A stretch of DNA of 5,800 bases from Lachnospiraceae bacterium. GTDB taxonomy: Bacteria; Bacillota; Clostridia; Lachnospirales; Lachnospiraceae. The notes under the pieces are model-generated. The model was not told the DNA's origin. It ran no database searches and saw nothing but the letters and a program-made list of their open reading frames with translations. Shown piece by piece: positions 1 to 5,800 of this stretch (within the stretch, counting starts at the first letter, position 1; each line of letters begins with the position of its first letter). A program made the position numbers and the translations under genes. The stretch lies in assembly GCA_017615375.1 (NCBI GenBank), contig JAGAAH010000199.1, positions 1 through 5,800 on the forward strand, in the 5' to 3' direction.

Positions 1-890
<890 letters not shown>

Positions 891-894
891 AAAT

Positions 895-923
895 ACTATA
901 CCAATAAGACTCAAGAATTTCAA
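895..923 (-). promoter_or_regulatory. Sigma-A type promoter of nifJ
   Basis: On the minus strand TTGAAA (923-918) and TATAGT (900-895) are separated by exactly 17 bases. This is close to the consensus TTGACA-17-TATAAT. The predicted transcript start near 888 gives a leader of about 55 bases. The promoter lies between the stop of the GGDEF/EAL gene and nifJ, so nifJ can be transcribed on its own. Confidence 0.78.
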
Positions 924-932
924 GTCTTTTGG
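901..932. repeat. Inverted repeat overlapping the nifJ promoter (possible operator or weak terminator)
   Basis: The left arm CCAATAAGACT (901-911) and right arm AGTCTTTTGG (923-932) pair over 10 bp with one bulged base, around an 11-base centre. The repeat covers the 17-base spacer and the whole -35 element of the nifJ promoter, where a repressor would block RNA polymerase. Read as minus-strand RNA it is also a hairpin just after the GGDEF/EAL gene. The following tract (TATAGTATTTTATT) is only partly T-rich, so termination would be weak. No known operator consensus was recognised; in particular it is not the usual Rex site. Confidence 0.5.
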
Positions 933-965
933 CACTAAACATTATATAGTTTTGCCTATTGATTC

Positions 966-3900
966 TTATCTTTCCTTTGCCATATACTTCTGTTCGAAAA
1001 GAAGCGTCGGTATAGGCGGGTCTATAAGAAATCCCTGTCCATATTCGAATCCGCACTTCATAAGAAATTCGGCATGCTCTTCCGTCTCAACGCCTTCGCA
1101 AATTATGCGATTAACGGAAATATCGAGCATATTGGAAAGAAGCTGCATGAATTCCTTGCGCTTTTCGAATGCATCGTCCTCGAATTTAAGGAAACTCTTG
1201 TCAATCTTAACAACATCGGCAGGCATATTCATAAGCATCGTAAGCGAAGAGAATCCCGTTCCGAAGTCGTCAATATTAATCTTAAATCCGCTTACGCGAA
1301 GAAGGTCCATTTCTTTTTTGACAACATCCAGGCTGTCGATAAAAAGATTCTCGGTAAGCTCTATCTCGATAAGCGAATGCGGTATTCCGTACTTATCCGT
1401 AAGATCCACGACTCTGTCATATATTCCGCCAAGCTGGAAATGACGTCTCGAGAAATTAACCGATACCGGAATAAGCTTATATCCCTTGACTTTCCACTCG
1501 GCCATTGTCATTAACGTCTGCTCAAGTATATAGAAATCAAGGTCTGTTATATATCCTATTCTTTCAAGCGAATCGATAAAACTTACCGGTGGCTTAGGGT
1601 CTCCGACTTCGTCACGCCATCTGGCAAGACTTTCCGCACCTATTATTTCTTTAGTCTTAAGATTAAACTTAGGCTGCATGTATGTCAGTATATTACCCTG
1701 TTCAAGCTCGTTATAGAACGTCGATGCGATAAGCCTGTCTCTCTTACGCTGTTCTCTCATATCGTTGTTATAATCAACAATCATACCCGTTCCAAGCTTT
1801 TTCGCACTCTTTCTCGCCATAGAAGCGTTTTCCATCGCGGTTGAAATCGTTACGTTCTCATCCCACTTATAGACACCCAATGCAATGCGAAGTGCCGAAT
1901 TAGGGAAATATTTTGACGTTCTTTCTATAAATTTCTCGTTATATTTCTTGATAATTGTCTTAACGCCTTCTTCCTCATAGCCTGCAAAGAATGCGCAGAA
2001 AAAGTCGGAAAACTGGCGGCATACCAATACGTTTTCAACTTCAGATTTGAAAATCTTACCAATTTCGCGTAAAAGCTCATTACCCGCCGAAGTTCCGAAA
2101 TTATCGTTTACATAGCCGAATCCGTCAATATCGCCGCTTACAACAAAAAGGCGCTTTTCTTCAGGATGCATAACTCTGTAATCTTCCACTCGCTTCATGA
2201 ATGTCTCGTCATCAAGCAAACCGGTCAGCTTATCTCCCGTCTCTGTCTCATCTTCCATAGGTTCCTGATCGTGTGCTTTATCGTTAAGAGCTACAAATAC
2301 ACCTATAAGTTTTGCAAAGTCCGAAAGACGCTCTACGTCTTCTTTCGAAAACTTTCTCGTCTCTCCCATAACCTGGAACGCAAGACATCCCTGAATCGAT
2401 TCGGACTGTTTATAGTATGAATATACGCATGACAAAATATCACTGTCGACAAGTGAATCCGCTTCATACCGTGAAATTGCGCGCGTCGTTCTCGAGTCCT
2501 CGATTATAAGATTACCCTTATCACTGACACTTTGGATAAAAGGTCTGTTATCAAAATCAAGGAACCTTCTTCCCGATATAAGGAAAATGCCCTGATCTTT
2601 CGTCCATCTATGTGTACGGCAAACTATGGAACGTCTGTTATCGAATCTAAAAGCACTTACACCGCCAAGTTGCATCTTGTTACCGATGTACTGCAAAAGC
2701 AGATTAATCGAAGCATCAATGTTTCTTGTTGTAGTCAGCATTTCAAATGTCATTTGCGCAAGCTCGGCATCATCAAAATCAGATTCGATCATCTCGGAAA
2801 GCTTTGGTTCATCCGCCCGAATCATATTTTCTATGCCGTCTCTATAGACACCGATTCTGTCCTTTCCGTCTTCTTTGGAAAGATACATTGCAATTTCCGC
2901 TCTTTTAAAAAGCTCCGTATATTCAAGTCCGTTATAAGGGAACATACTGATTCCGACAGAACAGCTTATAACCATGTCGCCGCTTCCGGTTCTTACAGTT
3001 GTTCTTATATGGTTACAAACCTCTTCCGCTACGCTCCTTGCAAGCTCAACGCTTGTATTCTTCATAAGAATAAGGAATTCGTCACCACCGACTCTTCCCA
3101 CAATATCCGTACTTCTAAAGCGCTCCACAATATGCGTCGCCACGGTCTTGATTACGGTATCACCATATAAATGGCCGAATGAATCATTGATTCTCTTGAA
3201 ATCATCCACATCAATCATAATAAGAGCGTGCTCGCCCTCAGGACGTGAGTTGATGAATCCCTCTATCGCTTCTTCGCATGCGGCCTTATTTAAAATTCCG
3301 GTCATGGAATCCATTCGGATTCTATGTTCCATATCATTGGTTTTCTCACGTTCGCCCTGTATATCGATGTTACGGCAGATTACACGTGTAAGTTCACCGT
3401 TAACATTGTAAAGTCTCTTATAAAAGCATCTGTACCACTTGTATTTAGGCGTTTTACCTATTCGCGCCTTATTCATTTCGTACTCAAATACACCGGAATC
3501 TTCTACTTTGAATTTGGTTGTAATCTTATCTTCAAAGTATTTCCAGCTGCTGTCGCCTATCATCTCTCTAAAGTCTAAGAGTGCTATGCCCTCATACTCA
3601 TCGGAAACCGGGATGCCCCTGTGAAGCTGCATCTCCATAGGCACGATAAAAGTATCTTGCTTAGGATTGTATTCGAAAATGAATTCCTTTGAAACATCCT
3701 TGATTAAGTTAAATCTCGCCATCTGAACCTGGAGATCGTCCTCAAGGTGTTTTTGAGAATCTATATTGTAAAGACTTACCAATGCGCAGTCCGCATACTC
3801 TTCTTCTTCAAGCTTTACAGCTCGTAAGTCCGTCCATACATGTGTACGTGATTTATCTCTGACCCTTATCTCTATACCGTCAGGATCGTAATCGTCCGAA

Positions 3901-4115
3901 TCGGTCGCAAAAAATTCCATGAACTGTCTTACATCATCCTGATGAACAAGGTCCAAAAAAGACAATGTATTTTCTCCGCTATCAAACTTATTCTTATCGG
4001 CCATAAGTCCCGCTTCCATAAGGAACCTGTCGCTCGCTTCGCATATCATATAACCATGCCGTAAATTAAGAACCACCACGGAACCCGGCAATTCTTTAAT
4101 GGAAAATGCCTTCAT
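966..4115 (-). CDS. Cyclic-di-GMP turnover protein: PAS-PAS-GGDEF-GAF-GGDEF(degenerate)-EAL
   Basis: This 1049-residue protein has no obvious signal peptide or membrane segment, so it is probably a cytosolic sensor-enzyme that both makes and breaks cyclic-di-GMP. Two PAS-like domains come first (about 10-120 and 135-255). The first GGDEF domain (about 265-425) looks active: DSMTGILN, DVDDFKRINDSFGH and GGDEF at 343-347, with the inhibitory RxxD site (R334-D337) five residues before it. A GAF-like domain follows (about 448-612). The second GGDEF-like domain (about 625-780) has F-S-D-F-F at 702-706 in place of GGDEF and is probably not a cyclase. The EAL domain (about 795-1040) reads E-S-L at 828-830 but keeps Gln814, Asn887, the ELTE block (919-922), Asp949-Asp950, Lys970, Glu1007 and Gln1027, so phosphodiesterase activity is likely. 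The start at 4115 is preferred because AGGAG lies 6 bases upstream. The open frame reaches back to 4205, but that extension spans the predicted promoter. Nearest neighbours are nifJ downstream and a divergent ABC-F gene upstream. What the sensors bind is unknown. Confidence 0.93.
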   Translation of the reverse strand: MKAFSIKELPGSVVVLNLRHGYMICEASDRFLMEAGLMADKNKFDSGENTLSFLDLVHQDDVRQFMEFFATDSDDYDPDGIEIRVRDKSRTHVWTDLRAVKLEEEEYADCALVSLYNIDSQKHLEDDLQVQMARFNLIKDVSKEFIFEYNPKQDTFIVPMEMQLHRGIPVSDEYEGIALLDFREMIGDSSWKYFEDKITTKFKVEDSGVFEYEMNKARIGKTPKYKWYRCFYKRLYNVNGELTRVICRNIDIQGEREKTNDMEHRIRMDSMTGILNKAACEEAIEGFINSRPEGEHALIMIDVDDFKRINDSFGHLYGDTVIKTVATHIVERFRSTDIVGRVGGDEFLILMKNTSVELARSVAEEVCNHIRTTVRTGSGDMVISCSVGISMFPYNGLEYTELFKRAEIAMYLSKEDGKDRIGVYRDGIENMIRADEPKLSEMIESDFDDAELAQMTFEMLTTTRNIDASINLLLQYIGNKMQLGGVSAFRFDNRRSIVCRTHRWTKDQGIFLISGRRFLDFDNRPFIQSVSDKGNLIIEDSRTTRAISRYEADSLVDSDILSCVYSYYKQSESIQGCLAFQVMGETRKFSKEDVERLSDFAKLIGVFVALNDKAHDQEPMEDETETGDKLTGLLDDETFMKRVEDYRVMHPEEKRLFVVSGDIDGFGYVNDNFGTSAGNELLREIGKIFKSEVENVLVCRQFSDFFCAFFAGYEEEGVKTIIKKYNEKFIERTSKYFPNSALRIALGVYKWDENVTISTAMENASMARKSAKKLGTGMIVDYNNDMREQRKRDRLIASTFYNELEQGNILTYMQPKFNLKTKEIIGAESLARWRDEVGDPKPPVSFIDSLERIGYITDLDFYILEQTLMTMAEWKVKGYKLIPVSVNFSRRHFQLGGIYDRVVDLTDKYGIPHSLIEIELTENLFIDSLDVVKKEMDLLRVSGFKINIDDFGTGFSSLTMLMNMPADVVKIDKSFLKFEDDAFEKRKEFMQLLSNMLDISVNRIICEGVETEEHAEFLMKCGFEYGQGFLIDPPIPTLLFEQKYMAKER

Positions 4116-4121
4116 CTCAAT

Positions 4122-4126
4122 CTCCT
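4122..4126 (-). promoter_or_regulatory. Ribosome binding site of the GGDEF/EAL gene
   Basis: AGGAG on the minus strand is 6 bases before the ATG at 4115-4113. It supports that start over the methionines further upstream in the same frame (at 4205, 4163 and 4142), which would add up to 30 residues of no recognisable domain. Confidence 0.88.
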
Positions 4127-4135
4127 GCCTTATCT

Positions 4136-4149
4136 CCCGCATATACGGG
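4136..4149 (-). repeat. Small GC-rich hairpin in the GGDEF/EAL leader
   Basis: CCCG and CGGG arms (4 bp, possibly 5 with a G-U pair) face each other about 10 bases upstream of the AGGAG ribosome binding site. It would lie inside the predicted 66-base leader RNA. It is too small to be a convincing terminator or riboswitch and could be chance. It is listed because it is the only GC-rich stem in this leader. Confidence 0.25.
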
Positions 4150-4187
4150 TATAATAATCGCATAAAAGCGCGCAAACCTACACATAT

Positions 4188-4196
4188 ATTATAGCA
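4188..4196 (-). promoter_or_regulatory. Extended -10 promoter of the GGDEF/EAL gene
   Basis: On the minus strand TGC directly precedes a perfect TATAAT (4193-4188), forming an extended -10 element. At 17 bases upstream the -35 position reads TTTTTA (4216-4211), a poor match, which is typical of extended -10 promoters. The transcript would start near 4181, leaving about 66 bases of leader. Its position inside the longest open frame is the second argument for starting the protein at 4115. Confidence 0.65.
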
Positions 4197-4227
4197 TAGA
4201 AGCAACCTATTAAAAAGGAAAATCGCA

Positions 4228-4248
4228 TTTAAACATAGAATGTTTAAA
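4228..4248. repeat. 21-bp palindrome between divergent promoters (candidate operator)
   Basis: TTTAAACAT (4228-4236) and ATGTTTAAA (4240-4248) are perfect 9-bp inverted arms around the 3-base centre AGA. The palindrome lies outside both predicted transcripts, about 55 bases upstream of the ABC-F start (near 4293) and about 57 upstream of the GGDEF/EAL start (near 4181). Size and symmetry suit a dimeric regulator acting on both genes. The arms are AT-rich, so chance occurrence is not negligible, and I recognise no regulator consensus. Confidence 0.45.
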
Positions 4249-4258
4249 AACTTGGCTA

Positions 4259-4286
4259 TTGCAAATAGTTATAAATCGTGTAAAAT
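4259..4286 (+). promoter_or_regulatory. Sigma-A type promoter of the ABC-F gene
   Basis: TTGCAA (4259-4264) and TAAAAT (4281-4286) are separated by 16 bases. The predicted start near 4293 leaves a T-rich leader of about 44 bases containing two copies of TTATGTTT/TTATGTTTTT. The -35 matches consensus at 4 of 6 positions, so the call is moderate. Confidence 0.5.
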
Positions 4287-4325
4287 GAATAAGGTTATGT
4301 TTATTTTTGTTTTTATGTTTTTGAA

Positions 4326-4329
4326 AGGA
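4326..4329 (+). promoter_or_regulatory. Ribosome binding site of the ABC-F gene
   Basis: AGGA within GAAAGGAAA lies 7 bases before the ATG at 4337-4339. It supports the start, as does the alignment of the first residues (MISANNVSLRFG) with the beginning of YkpA/YbiT-type proteins. Confidence 0.8.
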
Positions 4330-4336
4330 AATTACA

Positions 4337-5800
4337 ATGATTAGTGCAAATAACGTCTCTTTACGATTTGGTAAAAAAGCGCTTTTTGAAGATGTAAATA
4401 TTAAATTCACGGAAGGAAACTGCTATGGTATCATCGGTGCAAACGGTGCAGGAAAGTCAACTTTTCTTCGTATCTTAACCGGCGAGCTCGAGCCTACAAG
4501 CGGTGATGTTACAATCACTCCGGGACAGCGTCTCTCGTTCTTGCAGCAGGACCACTTCAAATATGACGAGTATACGGTTCTTGATACCGTAATCCTCGGC
4601 AACAAGCACTTATACGAAGTAATGAAAGAAAAGGATGCCATCTACGCAAAAGAAGATTTCTCCGATGAAGATGGCATAAGAGCATCGGAACTTGAAGCTG
4701 AATTTGCAGAGATGGACGGATGGAATGCAGAAAGCGATGCCGCTCAGATTCTTAACGGACTCGGTGTTCCGACCGAATTCCATTATACGCTTATGAAGGA
4801 CATGGACGGAAACCTTAAGGTTAAGGTGCTCCTGGCACAGGCGCTTTTCGGCAATCCTGACATATTACTCTTAGACGAGCCTACCAACCACTTGGACTTA
4901 GACGCCATCGGCTGGCTCGAAGAGTTCCTCATTAACTTCCAGAATACGGTCATCGTTGTAAGCCACGACAGATACTTCTTAAACAAGGTCTGCACGCACA
5001 CGGCCGACATCGACTATGCGAAGATTCAGCTTTATGCCGGCAACTACGACTTCTGGTACGAAAGCAGCCAGCTTATGCTTAAGCAGATGAAGGAAGCTAA
5101 CAAGAAGAAAGAAGAGAAAATCAAGGAATTACAGGACTTTATCTCCAGATTCTCGGCAAATGCTTCAAAGAGCAAGCAGGCAACCAGCCGTAAGCGTGCT
5201 CTTGAGAAGATCGAACTTGATGAGATTAAGCCTTCTTCAAGAAAGTATCCTTACATCGATTTCCGTCCTGCACGTGAGATTGGTAACGAAGTTCTTACCG
5301 TTGAAGGACTTACCAAGACAATCGACGGCGTTAAGGTTCTTGATAATGTATCGTTTATCGTGGGACATGATGATAAAATTGCTTTCGTCGGCGGAAATAC
5401 TCTTGCCAAGACAACTTTATTCAAGATATTGGCAGGGGAGATGGAACCTGATTCGGGTAGCTACAAGTGGGGAATTACAACTTCGACCTCTTACTTCCCG
5501 AAGGACAACACGAAGATTTTCGATAACGACTATCAGATTGCCGAGTGGCTTACACAGTTCTCGGAAATCAAAGATGCCACATACGTACGTGGTTTCCTCG
5601 GCCGTATGCTTTTCGCCGGTGAAGACGGCGTTAAAAAGATGCGTGTCTTATCCGGTGGTGAGAAAGTTCGTGTACTTCTCTCCCGTATGATGATTGAGGC
5701 AAGTAACTGTCTTATCTTAGATGAGCCTACAGACCACCTCGACATGGAATCAATTACCGCTTTAAACAACGGTTTAATTAAATTTCCGGGTGTGCTTTTA
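4337..5800 (+). CDS. ykpA: ABC-F family ATPase, YkpA/YbiT type (C-terminus cut by window edge)
   Basis: ABC-F proteins are soluble twin-cassette ATPases that act on ribosomes, not transporters; no membrane segment is seen. The 488 visible residues cover most of a protein usually near 540. Cassette 1 has Walker A GANGAGKST (34-42), Walker B LLLDEPTNHLD (177-187) and the switch histidine in SHDR (209-212). A charged, lysine-rich linker (about 245-310), with RFSANASKSKQATSRK in it, is the ABC-F interdomain arm that contacts tRNA and ribosome. Cassette 2 has signature LSGGEK (438-443) and Walker B ILDEPTDHLD (460-469); its switch histidine would fall past the edge. The cassette 1 signature is degenerate (M-D-G-N-L, 156-160), and cassette 2 Walker A reads G-G-N-T-L-A-K-T (352-359) with alanine before the lysine. 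Both are, to my memory, family traits of YkpA and not damage. Antibiotic resistance is not implied, because the linker is not that of known resistance ABC-F proteins. The gene is divergent from the GGDEF/EAL gene and has its own promoter. Confidence 0.93.
   Translation, partial: MISANNVSLRFGKKALFEDVNIKFTEGNCYGIIGANGAGKSTFLRILTGELEPTSGDVTITPGQRLSFLQQDHFKYDEYTVLDTVILGNKHLYEVMKEKDAIYAKEDFSDEDGIRASELEAEFAEMDGWNAESDAAQILNGLGVPTEFHYTLMKDMDGNLKVKVLLAQALFGNPDILLLDEPTNHLDLDAIGWLEEFLINFQNTVIVVSHDRYFLNKVCTHTADIDYAKIQLYAGNYDFWYESSQLMLKQMKEANKKKEEKIKELQDFISRFSANASKSKQATSRKRALEKIELDEIKPSSRKYPYIDFRPAREIGNEVLTVEGLTKTIDGVKVLDNVSFIVGHDDKIAFVGGNTLAKTTLFKILAGEMEPDSGSYKWGITTSTSYFPKDNTKIFDNDYQIAEWLTQFSEIKDATYVRGFLGRMLFAGEDGVKKMRVLSGGEKVRVLLSRMMIEASNCLILDEPTDHLDMESITALNNGLIKFPGVLL

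Noticed and set aside
941..946. A perfect TATAAT on the minus strand between the GGDEF/EAL stop and the nifJ promoter
   Set aside because: No -35 match stands at 16-18 bases and there is no TGn extension, whereas the promoter at 895-923 has both elements with ideal spacing. AT-rich gaps produce such hexamers by chance.
2532..3170. Plus-strand open frame of 212 codons inside the GGDEF/EAL gene
   Set aside because: It lies fully antisense to a strongly conserved coding sequence, has no recognisable domain, and its composition (many Ser, His, Cys and Arg) is typical of a reverse-strand shadow. The same holds for the plus-strand frames at 952-1443, 1074-1514 and 2974-3411.
4115..4181. A cyclic-di-GMP riboswitch in the leader of the GGDEF/EAL gene
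   Set aside because: The predicted leader is only about 66 bases and holds just one 4-5 bp stem; the conserved GEMM-type core and its two helices are not seen.
4116..4205. A longer start for the GGDEF/EAL protein, at 4205, adding 30 residues
   Set aside because: The extension covers the extended -10 promoter at 4188-4196, has no domain match, and lacks a ribosome site comparable to AGGAG before 4115.
5387..5416. Altered Walker A of the second ABC cassette taken as a sign of a decaying gene
   Set aside because: The frame is open to the window edge, the rest of the cassette is well conserved, and I recall the same alanine-lysine-threonine motif in Bacillus YkpA, so it is a subfamily trait.
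5160..5690. Plus-strand frame of 176 codons overlapping the ABC-F gene
   Set aside because: It is out of frame with the conserved linker and second cassette of the ABC-F protein, which explain this DNA; its product has no family resemblance.

Overview
The window looks like the chromosome of an anaerobic Firmicute of the class Clostridia, probably a Lachnospiraceae-type organism. This is inferred from three things: a pyruvate:ferredoxin oxidoreductase, a large soluble GGDEF/EAL protein with PAS and GAF sensors, and an ABC-F protein most like Bacillus YkpA. Moderate base composition and strong AGGAG-type ribosome binding sites fit as well. I see no mobile element, tRNA, rRNA, CRISPR array or phage gene, and the species cannot be named from sequence alone.

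Layout. Positions 1-832 (minus strand) hold the first 277 codons of nifJ, which runs off the left edge. Positions 846-965 are a compact regulatory gap with a consensus-like sigma-A promoter for nifJ, an inverted repeat lying exactly over its -35 and spacer, and a leader hairpin that starts at the predicted transcript start and ends just before the ribosome binding site. Positions 966-4115 (minus strand) encode one 1049-residue cyclic-di-GMP protein with the order PAS, PAS, GGDEF (intact), GAF, GGDEF (degenerate), EAL (catalytic residues intact). Positions 4116-4336 are a divergent intergenic region with two outward promoters and a 21-bp palindrome between them. Positions 4337-5800 (plus strand) encode the first 488 residues of a YkpA/YbiT-type ABC-F ATPase, cut by the right edge about 50 codons short of its usual end.

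How the genes relate. nifJ follows the GGDEF/EAL gene on the same strand but has its own promoter, so the two need not be one operon. The cyclic-di-GMP gene and the ABC-F gene are divergent and may share control through the palindrome. Functionally the three are pyruvate catabolism, second-messenger control and ribosome-associated ATPase activity, and nothing in the sequence forces them into one pathway. I do not see a clearly new multi-gene system. The most interesting items are the GGDEF-GAF-pseudoGGDEF-EAL protein and the structured regulatory gaps.
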